From contig JAIOPG010000007.1 of NCBI GenBank assembly GCA_021414025.1, positions 242,008 to 306,007 on the forward strand: DNA of 64,000 bases, read 5' to 3'. The position numbers and the translations under genes were made by a program. The notes under the pieces were generated by a model. The model made no database searches. It was not told the DNA's origin and saw only the letters and a list, made by a program, of their open reading frames with translations. The DNA comes from Planctomycetota bacterium (GTDB taxonomy: Bacteria; Planctomycetota; Phycisphaerae; Phycisphaerales; SM1A02). This document shows positions 25,266 through 33,417 of this stretch, one piece after another. How positions within the stretch are numbered: position 1 is the stretch's first letter; each line of letters starts with the position of its first letter.

Positions 25266-26024
25266 ATGGCCACCCTCGTCATCGGAGACCTGCATGGATG
25301 CGGGATGGAGTTCGTCGAACTCCTGGACATCGCGCGACGCGATCGGGTGGACGCACGAATAATTCTTGTTGGAGATCTTTTCACCAAAGGACCGCGGCCC
25401 GACCTGGTCGTCGAGGTGATCTCCGAGTTGCGCGCAGCGGGTCGACGCGTCGAGAGCGTCTGCGGCAACCATGACCTTCGCTTGATGGACGCGCTGCGCC
25501 GCTGCGACGCCGGCGCCACCATGGACGAGCTGGCCCCAGCCGAGGAGGATGCGATCCGAGTTCTCGAGCGCTCCGGCAAGCTGACCGCAGCACGGCGCAT
25601 CCTGACCGAGACCATCTCCCGCACCCACATCCAGGGCCCCGGTTGGGCGGTCGTGCATGGCGGCATCGATCCGCAGCTTGGGCTGGCGGGTACGAGCGAC
25701 TTCGAGAAGATCCACAAGAAGGCCCCGCCGGGTCGCCCCCACTGGTGGGAGTCCTACAACGGCGAGGATGGATTGATCATCGTGGGTCACAAGCCACTCT
25801 TTGAGCCGATGGTGCTGCGCCGCGACGGCGATCCCATCGTGGTCAATGTCGACACGGGCTGCGCCTACGGTGGATCCTTGACCGCCTACTGCATCGAAGA
25901 AGATCGCCTGATCATGGTGCCCTCGCAGCAGCCTTCGCGCGACGGATTCGGCGCTACGCCAGTCGCCACTGCGCCGCGATGGGCATCGGGCGGCCCCGTC
26001 CGAACGTTCGCGCGGCGACCTTGA
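25266..26024 (+). CDS. Metallophosphoesterase (PPP / ApaH-like phosphatase)
   Basis: The 252-residue cytoplasmic phosphatase shows the ordered metal-binding motifs of the PPP family: GDLHG (residues 7-11), GDLFTKGP, GNHD, VVHGG, and a late GHKP histidine motif. Substrates could be phosphoproteins or diadenosine polyphosphates; the sequence alone does not decide. ATG 25266 starts right before the first strand; ATG 25251 would add five residues. The 3' end overlaps that of the convergent nadE gene by 71 bases, and the Pro/Arg-rich C-terminal tail is encoded in this overlap. Confidence 0.87.
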   Translation: MATLVIGDLHGCGMEFVELLDIARRDRVDARIILVGDLFTKGPRPDLVVEVISELRAAGRRVESVCGNHDLRLMDALRRCDAGATMDELAPAEEDAIRVLERSGKLTAARRILTETISRTHIQGPGWAVVHGGIDPQLGLAGTSDFEKIHKKAPPGRPHWWESYNGEDGLIIVGHKPLFEPMVLRRDGDPIVVNVDTGCAYGGSLTAYCIEEDRLIMVPSQQPSRDGFGATPVATAPRWASGGPVRTFARRP

Positions 26025-27615
26025 TGACCAGCGGGGATTGATCGCGCTTGAACTGGGCGCGGTCGATGGCGAGGCACCAGCGCTCCACAAGCTTGGGATC
26101 CAGTTTGGTGATGCTTGCGATCGCGGCGACGTCGCCTTCATGCTCGATCCATCCGGTGACGATCTTGTCGAGGTCCTCGTAGGGCGGAAGCGAATCCTGA
26201 TCCGTTTGATCGGGACGCAGCTCCGCGCTGGGCGCCTTGTCGATGCTCGCCTGCGGGATCGGCGCCTCGGCGAAGCCCAGCGACTTGAAATTGGCGTTGA
26301 TCCACTTTGCAAGCGCGTAGACCTGCGTCTTGAGCAGGTCGCCGATCGGCGCCATGCCGCCCACCATGTCGCCGTAGAGGGTGGCATATCCGGTGGCCAG
26401 CTCACTCTTGTTTCCGGTGGCCAGCACCAGCGAACCATCCGAGTTGCTCACCGACATCGAGGTCAAACCGCGCAGCCGGCTCTGCAGATTCTCGTCGGGC
26501 AGCCCCTCGAAGGCGCCCAGCCCCTCCTTCAGCCGCTTCGCCATCAGATCGTGCGCGGCATCGATGGGCAAGGAAAGCAGCTTTCCAAGCTTCAGCCGCT
26601 TGGCCAGCTCGCGGGCGTCGTCGACGCTGCCGGCGCTGGAGTATTTCGAGGGCATCATGATGCCGGTGACGTTGGCAGCACCGATGGCCAGCGCCGCCAG
26701 GCACGCCACCAGGGCCGAATCGATGCCGCCGGAGAGTCCGATGGTGGCCCGCGTGTGCCCGGTCTTGCGGAAATAGCCACGGATGCCGCAGACGATGGCC
26801 CCCACCAGATCGCTCTCGTCGCCGGGGGGCGGCGGCTCCTTTCCAGCGGCCGCGGCTTTGGGATCGACCACCGCCAGCGAGGCCTCGAACAACCTCGCCG
26901 CATGGGCCACGTTGCCGGCGCGGTCAACGCAGAGTCCCGACCCGTCGAAGACCAGGTCGTCGTTGGCGCCGACCTGCTGGCAGGACGCGATCGGCACCGA
27001 AAACTTTTTCGCGATCTGCACCAGCCGCTGCCGCTGGCGGGCGCGCTTGCCCAGCACGAAGGGGCTGGCGCTGGCCACCAGCAGCGCGGTGGCGCCCAGC
27101 TTCATCGTTTCCGCAACGGGATCGATCGAATAGTTGCGCGGGATGGAGACGTCGTCCGCGACCCAGAGGTCCTCGCAGATGAGCAGCCCGAATTTTTCGC
27201 CCTCGTGCTCCACGACCAGCGGACCCGCTCCCGGTGAGAAGTAGCGGTCCTCGTCGAAGACGTCGTAGGTTGGAAGCAGGCGCTTGTCGTAATGCGTTTC
27301 GACTTTCCCCTTGCGGCACACCGCGAGTGAATTGGCGAGCCCCCGGCCTGCCCGCTCGACTCGCCGCACGGTGCCGATGATCATGGTGAGGTCGGGAAAC
27401 TGCAGGGCGAGTTCCGCGACCGCCTTCTCGCACGCCTCGGCGACCCCGGCGCGCAGGACCAAGTCCCGCGGCGGATAGCCCAGCAGCGCCATCTCCCCGG
27501 TGAGCAGCAGCGAAGCACCTTGTTTTCTTGCCGATTCAGCGGCGTCGGCGATCCGCCGGCGGTTGCCCGCCACGTCGCCGACCGTCGGATCAAGTTGTGC
27601 CAGAGCCGCTCGCAT
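25954..27615 (-). CDS. nadE: Glutamine-dependent NAD+ synthetase
   Basis: This is the last step of NAD synthesis: deamido-NAD is adenylated and amidated with ammonia released from glutamine. The 553-residue protein combines an N-terminal nitrilase-type glutaminase domain (Glu 41, Lys 111, Cys 147 in LLICEDLW) with a C-terminal ATP-pyrophosphatase synthetase domain (SGGIDS at 295-300). ATG 27615 is preceded at 7 nt by a TAGCAT hexamer, giving a leaderless mRNA. The 3' end overlaps the phosphatase gene by 71 bases in convergent orientation. Confidence 0.95.
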   Translation of the reverse strand: MRAALAQLDPTVGDVAGNRRRIADAAESARKQGASLLLTGEMALLGYPPRDLVLRAGVAEACEKAVAELALQFPDLTMIIGTVRRVERAGRGLANSLAVCRKGKVETHYDKRLLPTYDVFDEDRYFSPGAGPLVVEHEGEKFGLLICEDLWVADDVSIPRNYSIDPVAETMKLGATALLVASASPFVLGKRARQRQRLVQIAKKFSVPIASCQQVGANDDLVFDGSGLCVDRAGNVAHAARLFEASLAVVDPKAAAAGKEPPPPGDESDLVGAIVCGIRGYFRKTGHTRATIGLSGGIDSALVACLAALAIGAANVTGIMMPSKYSSAGSVDDARELAKRLKLGKLLSLPIDAAHDLMAKRLKEGLGAFEGLPDENLQSRLRGLTSMSVSNSDGSLVLATGNKSELATGYATLYGDMVGGMAPIGDLLKTQVYALAKWINANFKSLGFAEAPIPQASIDKAPSAELRPDQTDQDSLPPYEDLDKIVTGWIEHEGDVAAIASITKLDPKLVERWCLAIDRAQFKRDQSPLVIKVAARTFGRGRPMPIAAQWRLA

Positions 27616-27622
27616 CGTGCGG

Positions 27623-27628
27623 ATGCTA
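27623..27628 (-). promoter_or_regulatory. -10 element (TAGCAT) of nadE
   Basis: TAGCAT is followed by 7 nt and then ATG 27615; predicted leaderless. Confidence 0.5.
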
Positions 27629-27659
27629 CGAATTCTTCCGATTGCTGTTTGACCTTCGC

Positions 27660-28247
27660 TCAGCTCGCCTGCGACCAGTGGTCATCGACCGCGGTCAGGA
27701 TGGCGCGGACCGTGCAGGGCTTGGGCACGATGGCCGAGACGCCGGCGCGAATGAGCGTGGCCTCGTCGCCCGCGGTCATCGACTCGCCGGTGGCCACCAC
27801 CCGTGAATTTCGTTTCTCGGCGCGGAGCCAGGAGGCCAGCCCGGCGGCCTCGTTCACGCCGATGTTGCAGTCCACGATGATCGAGCTCGGGCGCGAGCGC
27901 TCGCAGATCACTCCCGCCTCGAAGGCGCTGCGCACCACGACCGCGTCGCGCTTGGTCTCCTGGGCGATCACGTCGCGCAGGATCTTGCTGGTGTTGGGAT
28001 CGCTGTCGACGATGAGAAGGGTTCCCTCGCCGGTCGACTGGGTGAATCCGGTCAGGGGCAAACCGTGGGCCCGCATGAAGCGCTCGAGCGTTTCTCGGGT
28101 CACCCTTCGGTCTCGGCTTCCGGGGATGCGGTAGCCCTCGAGCCTTCCGCAGTCGATCCACTTGCTCACCGTTCGGGCCGCGACATTGCAGATCGCGGCG
28201 ACTTCGCCGGTGGTGTAGACACGTTCTTGATGGAGTGTTTCGGTCAT
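27660..28247 (-). CDS. HTH-receiver protein (response regulator with N-terminal MerR/excisionase-like HTH)
   Basis: The 195-residue protein has an N-terminal helix-turn-helix of the excisionase/BldC type (VYTTGEVAAICNVAARTVSK, residues 10-29, then the wing GYRIPGSRDRRVT). A C-terminal receiver domain follows (about 75-190) with acidic pair Asp 81/Asp 83, phosphoacceptor Asp 126 in IIVDCN, Thr 153 and Lys 176 in VPKP. The order is the reverse of most response regulators, where the receiver comes first. No histidine kinase gene is adjacent, so it is an orphan. ATG 28247 was chosen as the residue before the HTH; the frame continues to 28307. Confidence 0.83.
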   Translation of the reverse strand: MTETLHQERVYTTGEVAAICNVAARTVSKWIDCGRLEGYRIPGSRDRRVTRETLERFMRAHGLPLTGFTQSTGEGTLLIVDSDPNTSKILRDVIAQETKRDAVVVRSAFEAGVICERSRPSSIIVDCNIGVNEAAGLASWLRAEKRNSRVVATGESMTAGDEATLIRAGVSAIVPKPCTVRAILTAVDDHWSQAS

Positions 28248-28361
28248 GGCTCGAAACCAATCGGTCCAACACCGGGGCGACTTAAGCCTGTGGGTTTCCA
28301 CTTTCAATTTTTTCCGTTATTGGCGCGGAACAGACCGCCCTTCCCCCTCGGCCGGAGTGGC

Positions 28362-29612
28362 TCAGGAGTCCTGAAGGGGCTTGGATTCGGCGATGACCCG
28401 GATCCCCTTGCTCGCCAGGGCTTCGCGAAGCTGGGCCAGATGCTCCGCATCGCGGACCTCGACCGTGCATTTCACCATCACGGTGCTGATGTCCGCCCCG
28501 CCGAAGGTCCGGTCGTGCTCGATCTGCTTCACGCTGGCGCTGGCCTGGGCGATGGTCGAGGCCAGCTCCGCCAGCCCGCCCGGCCGGTCGGAAATCACGG
28601 CGGTGAACCGGGCCATGCGGTGATCCAGCACGATGCCGCGCTCGATCACACGGCTGAGCACCATGGGATCGATGTTGCCGCCGCAGAGCACCAGTGCGAC
28701 CCGCTTCCCATGCAGCGATTTCAACTTGCCGGCCAGGAAAGCCCCCAGTCCGATGGCGCCGGCACCCTCGACCACCCCCTTCTCCAATTCAAGGATCCGC
28801 AGGATGGCCAGGGCGATCTCCTCCTCGCGCACCGTCACCACCTCGTCCACCCGGTTGCGGGCCAGGGCGAAGGCGCGGTCGCCGACTTGCGGCACCGCCA
28901 ACCCGTCGGCGAGCGTCGCGCCGACCCAGGCGTCGACGGGTCGCCCCGCCGCCATCGCCTTGAGCAGGCTCGGGCAGCGCTCGGGCTCGACGCCGATCAC
29001 CTTGAGGCGCGGATTTTTTTCCTTGACCGCGATCGCCAGCCCGGCGATCAGCCCCGCGCCGCCGACGGGCACCACGATGGCGTCGAGGTGGCCGACCTGC
29101 TCGACGATCTCCAGGCCCACCGTGCCCGCGCCGGCGATGATGGCCGCGTCGTTGAATCCGTGGACATAGGTCAGCTGCTCCGCCGCCGCGATCTCATCCG
29201 CGCGGGTCTTGGCCTCGGCGATGTTCTGCCCATGCAGCAGCACCTTGGCGCCGAAGGCGTGGCAGCGCGTCTGCTTCACCAGCGGCGCCCCCTTGGGCAT
29301 CACCACGGTGATCGGGATGCCCAGCTCGCGCCCGTGATAGGCCAGGGCCAGGGCATGATTGCCGGCGCTGGCCGCGATCACGCCCCGTGAGCGGGTGGCG
29401 GAAGGCAGCAGAAGCAGCGCGTTGCGGGCGCCGCGCTCCTTGAAGCTGCCGGTGCGCTGCAGGTATTCGGCCTTGCAGAAGATGGTGGCGCCGCAGAGCT
29501 CGGAGAGCGCGGCGCTCTCAAGGCAGGAGGTGCGGATGATTCCATCCGCGATGCGGGCCTGCGCGTCGACGATGTCCTGGTAACTGACGTCCGCCGCGAC
29601 GGAGCTGCTCAC
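28362..29612 (-). CDS. ilvA: Threonine ammonia-lyase (dehydratase) with ACT domain
   Basis: This PLP enzyme deaminates L-threonine to 2-oxobutyrate and ammonia, for isoleucine synthesis or threonine breakdown. The 416-residue product has the PLP lysine in RTGSFKERGA (Lys 58), ASAGNHA, the Gly-rich phosphate loop VPVGGAGLIAG, and a C-terminal ACT domain (ARFTAVISDRPGGLAELAST onward). The single short ACT domain and the length resemble the TdcB/catabolic group more than the two-ACT biosynthetic form. GTG 29612 is the likely start; the open frame upstream to 29750 runs into pckA. The gene starts 28 bases after the pckA stop in the same direction. Confidence 0.9.
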   Translation of the reverse strand: MSSSVAADVSYQDIVDAQARIADGIIRTSCLESAALSELCGATIFCKAEYLQRTGSFKERGARNALLLLPSATRSRGVIAASAGNHALALAYHGRELGIPITVVMPKGAPLVKQTRCHAFGAKVLLHGQNIAEAKTRADEIAAAEQLTYVHGFNDAAIIAGAGTVGLEIVEQVGHLDAIVVPVGGAGLIAGLAIAVKEKNPRLKVIGVEPERCPSLLKAMAAGRPVDAWVGATLADGLAVPQVGDRAFALARNRVDEVVTVREEEIALAILRILELEKGVVEGAGAIGLGAFLAGKLKSLHGKRVALVLCGGNIDPMVLSRVIERGIVLDHRMARFTAVISDRPGGLAELASTIAQASASVKQIEHDRTFGGADISTVMVKCTVEVRDAEHLAQLREALASKGIRVIAESKPLQDS

Positions 29613-29640
29613 GATGGAACCCCGCACCGGTGCCGGATCA

Positions 29641-31221
29641 TCAAACCTTCGGGCCCGCGGCGCGGACCGCGTCGCTGATCGCGAACTTCTTGTCGTTGGC
29701 GCGGAACTTGGCGGCCAATTCCTTGGCGCTCTTGTCGTAGGCGGCGCCATCCTTCCACGTCTTGCGCGGATCGAGCACGTCGGAGGGAACGCCGGGCACT
29801 TCCACCGGCATCTGCAGACCCAGGATCGGATGCGTGGTGGTCTTCACATTCTTCAGCGAGCCATTGAGGATCGCCGTCACCATCGCACGCGTGTAGGAGA
29901 GCTTGAAGCGGCTGCCCGTGCCGTAGGCGCCGCCGGTCCACCCGGTGTTGAGCAGCCAGACATCGGTGCCATGCTTGCGGATGCGCTCGGCGAGCATCGC
30001 CGCGTAGACCATCGGCGGCCGCGGCATGAAAGGTCCGCCGAAGCAGGCGCTGAAGTTCGGCTGCGGCTCGGTCACGCCCGCCTCCGTGCCGGCGAGCTTG
30101 GAGGTGTAGCCGTTGAGGAAGTAGTACTGCGCCTGCTCGGGGGTCAGCTTGGAGAGCGGCGGCAGCACGCCGAAGGCGTCCGCGGAGAGGAAGATGCAGT
30201 TGGTCGGATGTCCCGCCACGCTGGGCAGCACCGCGTTGGCGATGTGGCTCAGCGGATAGGTGGCGCGGGTGTTCTCGGTGCGCTTGGTGCTGTCGTAGTC
30301 GGGCACGCGCGTGACCGGATCCACCGTCGTATTTTCCAGGACGCTTCCAAATTTGATGGCCTGGAAGATCTCCGGCTCGGTGGCCAGCGAAAGCTTGATG
30401 CACTTGGCGTAGCAGCCGCCCTCGATGTTGAAGACGCCGCGATCGCTCCAGCCATGCTCGTCGTCGCCGACCAGGTCGCGGTTGGGATCGGCGCTCAGCG
30501 TGGTCTTGCCGGTGCCGGAGAGGCCGAAGAAGATGGCCACGTTCTTGGGATCCTTGCGGTCCACATTGGCGGAGCAGTGCATCGGGAAGACGCCGCGGTC
30601 GGGCAGGTCGTGGTTCATCGCGTAGAAGATGCTCTTCTTGATCTCGCCGGCATAGCGCGTGCCGATGATGACCACGCGCTTGCGCTCCAGGCTCTGCACG
30701 ATCGCCACGCCGCCGGTCACGCCGTACTTCGCCGGATCGGTCAGCTTCATCGATCCCGCGTTGATGATGGTCCAGTCGGGCTTCCAGGCGGCGAGCTCCT
30801 TGGCCTCGGCGTTGATGAAAAGCGTCTTGGCGAAGAGCGAGTGCCACGCCTCCTCGGTGAAGACGCTGACCTTGCAACGGTAATTCGCGTCCGCGCCGGC
30901 ATAGCCGTCGAAGCGGAAGAGATCGCGGCGCTGCCGCAGATGGTTCATGGCCAGGGCGTCGAGGGCTTCAAAGTTCTCCGGTGAAATGGCCTGGTTGACC
31001 TTGCCCCAGTCGATGTTGCCGTGGATGCCGGCGGTGTCCTCGAGGAACTTGTCGTTGGGGCTGCGGCCGGTGCGGTCGCCGGTGTCGCAGACCAGGGCAC
31101 CGTTGGCCGCCAACACACCTTCGCCACGGGCCAGGGCCAGCTCGACCAGTCGCGGCACGGGCAGGTTGGCGTGAATGGCAGCGGTGCCAAAATCAAGTTT
31201 GCGATCGGTGGCGGTTGGCAT
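29641..31221 (-). CDS. pckA: Phosphoenolpyruvate carboxykinase (ATP)
   Basis: PckA converts oxaloacetate plus ATP to phosphoenolpyruvate, ADP and CO2, the entry step of gluconeogenesis, or works in reverse for anaplerosis. The 526 residues include the kinase-1a P-loop FFGLSGTGKTTLS (231-243), the metal site around GTRYAGEIKKS, RTGRSPNDKF and GWSDRGVFNIEGGCYAK. ATG 31221 has AGGAG 9 nt upstream, so the 21-residue longer frame is rejected. Downstream ilvA may be co-transcribed. Threonine catabolism feeding 2-oxobutyrate and acetyl-CoA would fit a nearby gluconeogenic enzyme, but the link is speculative. Confidence 0.96.
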   Translation of the reverse strand: MPTATDRKLDFGTAAIHANLPVPRLVELALARGEGVLAANGALVCDTGDRTGRSPNDKFLEDTAGIHGNIDWGKVNQAISPENFEALDALAMNHLRQRRDLFRFDGYAGADANYRCKVSVFTEEAWHSLFAKTLFINAEAKELAAWKPDWTIINAGSMKLTDPAKYGVTGGVAIVQSLERKRVVIIGTRYAGEIKKSIFYAMNHDLPDRGVFPMHCSANVDRKDPKNVAIFFGLSGTGKTTLSADPNRDLVGDDEHGWSDRGVFNIEGGCYAKCIKLSLATEPEIFQAIKFGSVLENTTVDPVTRVPDYDSTKRTENTRATYPLSHIANAVLPSVAGHPTNCIFLSADAFGVLPPLSKLTPEQAQYYFLNGYTSKLAGTEAGVTEPQPNFSACFGGPFMPRPPMVYAAMLAERIRKHGTDVWLLNTGWTGGAYGTGSRFKLSYTRAMVTAILNGSLKNVKTTTHPILGLQMPVEVPGVPSDVLDPRKTWKDGAAYDKSAKELAAKFRANDKKFAISDAVRAAGPKV

Positions 31222-31321
31222 GGCGGTGGCTCCTAACTGGGACAAAGTCGAAACGAGGGACTCTACCACGAACCCGACGTCCAATCCAAGCGAGCCGGCT
31301 CATCGCAAATCATGACCCTCT

Positions 31322-31351
31322 TTGACCGCGACGCCTCAGATGCCGTAAAGT
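31322..31351 (+). promoter_or_regulatory. Sigma70-type promoter of tRNA-His
   Basis: TTGACC (31322-31327), 18-nt spacer and TAAAGT (31346-31351) stand 14 nt before the tRNA. Confidence 0.7.
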
Positions 31352-31365
31352 CCCCTGCTTCGGAT

Positions 31366-31439
31366 GGCGGTCGTAGCTCAGTCGGTAGAGCAATGGGTTG
31401 TGATCCCATGGGTCGCGGGTTCAAATCCCGTCGATCGCC
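31366..31439 (+). tRNA. tRNA-His (anticodon GTG)
   Basis: The acceptor is GCGGTCG/CGATCGC with one G-U pair plus the extra G(-1) opposite C73 typical of tRNA-His. D-stem GCTC/GAGC, loop with anticodon GTG in TTGTGAT, and T-arm GCGGG-TTCAAAT-CCCGT are intact. It is followed after 7 bases by the GTG start of a nitrilase-family gene that is probably on the same primary transcript. Confidence 0.97.
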
Positions 31440-31446
31440 CTTTCTT

Positions 31447-32280
31447 GTGAAATGCGTCGCGATTCAATTCCCGCCCGCCTGGGAGAACGTGGAGAAGTCC
31501 CGCGGGCTGATCGCCGACCTGCTCGCGGAGGCCGGCGACCTGTCCGGTGCATTGGTGGTGCTGCCGGAGATGGCGGAGAGCGGATTCACCAACCATCCCG
31601 AGCACTGCACCGACGGCAAGTCCGAGCGGTTCGCCTGCGATCAATCCAGGAAGCATGGCTGCTTCCTGCAGCATGGTTTCACCCACGCGGTCGGAAGCTC
31701 TTTTCAGAACCGAGTCGCGCTGGCCTCCCCTGAGGGAAAGATCATCGCCCGCTACGCCAAGGCGCACCTCTTCTCGCTTTCCGGCGAGCCTGCCCATTAT
31801 TCCGCGGGAAGCAGCGCGACGGTCGCGAGGCTGACAACGACCGGCACACCGGTGGGCATGCCGGGAGTTTCGGTCGCGCCGATGATCTGCTACGACCTGC
31901 GATTTCCCGAATTGTGGAGGCACGCCGCACTCGCGGGCGCGGAGCTCTTCTCGCTTTCCGCCTGCTGGCCCGCGACTCGGAGCGGCCATTGGCGCAGCCT
32001 TGCCATCGCGCGAGCGATCGAGAACCAGGCGGTGGTCGTGGCGTGCAATCGCACCGGCAGCGAGCCAAACACCCAGTATTCCGGCGGCTCGCTCATTATT
32101 GGTCCCGCCGGCGAAATAATCGCCGAGGCTTCGGACAAGCCGGAAGTGCTCGCGGCCGAGGTTGATATCGGGGAAACCCGTTCGTGGCGCCGCAAGTTCC
32201 CCGCGTTACGGGACATCCGCCGGAATTGGCTCGGTCGCTGCCGCGTGAATGATTGTGGAGAAGTCGCGCCGGATTGTTGA
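31447..32280 (+). CDS. Nitrilase-superfamily amidohydrolase (omega-amidase-like)
   Basis: The 277-residue hydrolase has the Glu-Lys-Cys triad: VVLPEMAESGF (Glu 41), YAKAHLFS (Lys 105) and MICYDLRFPELWR (Cys 148). The CYDLRFPE context is typical of the omega-amidase/YafV group, which hydrolyse alpha-ketoglutaramate and alpha-ketosuccinamate in metabolite repair; the substrate here is not proven. The GTG start begins 8 bases after tRNA-His, and no other promoter was seen, so it may be transcribed from the tRNA promoter. The TGA stop is inside the -35 of the next promoter. Confidence 0.85.
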   Translation: MKCVAIQFPPAWENVEKSRGLIADLLAEAGDLSGALVVLPEMAESGFTNHPEHCTDGKSERFACDQSRKHGCFLQHGFTHAVGSSFQNRVALASPEGKIIARYAKAHLFSLSGEPAHYSAGSSATVARLTTTGTPVGMPGVSVAPMICYDLRFPELWRHAALAGAELFSLSACWPATRSGHWRSLAIARAIENQAVVVACNRTGSEPNTQYSGGSLIIGPAGEIIAEASDKPEVLAAEVDIGETRSWRRKFPALRDIRRNWLGRCRVNDCGEVAPDC

Positions 32281-32304
32281 CTGGACAGCGGAACACTTTA
32301 GACT
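32277..32304 (+). promoter_or_regulatory. Sigma70-type promoter overlapping the amidase stop codon
   Basis: TTGACT (32277-32282), 16-nt spacer and TAGACT (32299-32304) form one of the best promoters in the window. The start site should be near 32311. A 13-codon ORF beginning ATG 32316 follows and overlaps the next gene's ATG 32354 as ATGA, so it could be a leader peptide. Confidence 0.7.
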
Positions 32305-32353
32305 GCGCGGGTGTGATGAATGTTCCGTGGCGTCGCAACTCCTTGGCCGAACG

Positions 32354-32941
32354 ATGAATCCAAATCAAACTGTGGTGCCGCGGGCTGTCCCACTGAATCC
32401 TGACCTCGAAGGTCGGATCCGCCGGGGCTGCTTCGGCGCCGCGTCAAAGTCGATGCGGGAATTCGGCGTGAGCCCGGACGAAATCATCGAGCATCTTTCG
32501 CAGGCCGGCCTCGCGGTCGCCTCGCGTCCCGAGCGCGTGCTTGAAAATCTGGAGGGCATCGTCCACGCCGTCGCCTGCATCTCCGGCAACGCGCGGGCCT
32601 GGGTCGAGCTGGCCACTCAGCATGGATGGTGCCTGGAGCGCGCCGCCATGGAGCGCTTCGGCGTCGATGGCGGACTCGCGGCCCACCGCTTCTGGAGCGA
32701 GCTGCGCATCGGCACCTGCGGCGGGATCGGCGAATGCCGCAAGGATGGATGGCCGCTGCCGCGACTGCAATGGTTCGCGGGACTGCGCCCGCTGCGGCAC
32801 TGGCTCGCGGACCGTCTTTTCGGCGGCCTCGAGTCCCTCATCGAAGTGCCGATCGGGGCGCGGCTTGACATGGGCGCGAACCCCCATAGGCTTGAGCCCG
32901 TGGCCAAGAGAAACGCATCCTCTCTTGCTTCGGCAACTTAG
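32354..32941 (+). CDS. Hypothetical protein, 195 aa
   Basis: I do not recognise the family. The product is a mixed helical protein with a Cys-rich middle (ACISGNARAWVELATQHG, then a GTCGGIGECRKDG segment) and a hydrophobic/aromatic stretch LQWFAGLRPLRHWLADRLF that may be an amphipathic helix. The start ATG overlaps the stop of a 13-codon upstream ORF; GTG 32327 is an alternative start giving 204 residues. The last 28 codons contain the tRNA-Phe promoter and the final ones overlap the tRNA itself by 10 bases, so the C-terminal end is probably not conserved. Confidence 0.6.
   Translation: MNPNQTVVPRAVPLNPDLEGRIRRGCFGAASKSMREFGVSPDEIIEHLSQAGLAVASRPERVLENLEGIVHAVACISGNARAWVELATQHGWCLERAAMERFGVDGGLAAHRFWSELRIGTCGGIGECRKDGWPLPRLQWFAGLRPLRHWLADRLFGGLESLIEVPIGARLDMGANPHRLEPVAKRNASSLASAT
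32865..32892 (+). promoter_or_regulatory. Sigma70-type promoter of tRNA-Phe
   Basis: A consensus TTGACA (32865-32870), 16-nt spacer and TAGGCT (32887-32892) lie 39 nt before tRNA-Phe, inside the end of the preceding coding region. Confidence 0.75.
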
Positions 32942-33005
32942 CTCAGCCTGGTAGAGCATCGCATTGAAAATGCGGGTGTCCCCGGTTCAAATCCGGGAGT
33001 TGCCA
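32932..33005 (+). tRNA. tRNA-Phe (anticodon GAA)
   Basis: Acceptor GGCAACT/AGTTGCC with discriminator A, D-stem GCTC/GAGC, anticodon stem TCGCA/TGCGG with loop TTGAAAA, and T-arm CCCGG-TTCAAAT-CCGGG. The anticodon GAA reads UUU/UUC. CCA is not encoded. Confidence 0.97.
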
Positions 33006-33298
33006 TTCTCGATTTCACCGTCCGACGGCCAGTGGGCCCGGCCCGGACGAATGCCCCGCGGCAGCCCGCCCGCAAATCCATACTCCCGATCCAACCGCTC
33101 ACGCAGAACATGCTCGCCGACCAGACGCACGCAGGGATGCATGAGCAGGACGCGCCGGACGAAACGCCCGGCGCGCGGAGCGAACTCCGCGGTCGACATC
33201 AGGTGCAGCTCGTTTCCCCTGGCCTCCAGGGGAACCATCGCGAACTGCCATGCCTGTCGACGACTCACATTGCAGATGCCCGGCGTGAAATTCTTCAT
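32987..33298 (-). CDS. Small hypothetical protein, 103 aa
   Basis: The frame has the high third-position GC expected of real genes here and starts at ATG 33298 (MKNFTPGICNVSRRQAW). The segment AWQFAMVPLEARGNELHLMS followed by two helices is loosely like the small MshEN/GspE N-terminal domain, but similarity is too weak for a firm call. The stop lies inside tRNA-Phe on the opposite strand, an overlap of 19 bases. No Shine-Dalgarno or TAnnnT element was seen upstream. It could be a spurious frame. Confidence 0.45.
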   Translation of the reverse strand: MKNFTPGICNVSRRQAWQFAMVPLEARGNELHLMSTAEFAPRAGRFVRRVLLMHPCVRLVGEHVLRERLDREYGFAGGLPRGIRPGRAHWPSDGEIENGNSRI

Positions 33299-33417
33299 GA
33301 GCAATTGATCGGGGGTTTCCCACCGCGACTGAAGATGAATTCGCGTCTTTGCGCCGGGGTTTTTCCGTCTGTAACGGTGGCGACGATCGCATCGCTTCAG
33401 GCCGGGGTGAACCCCAG

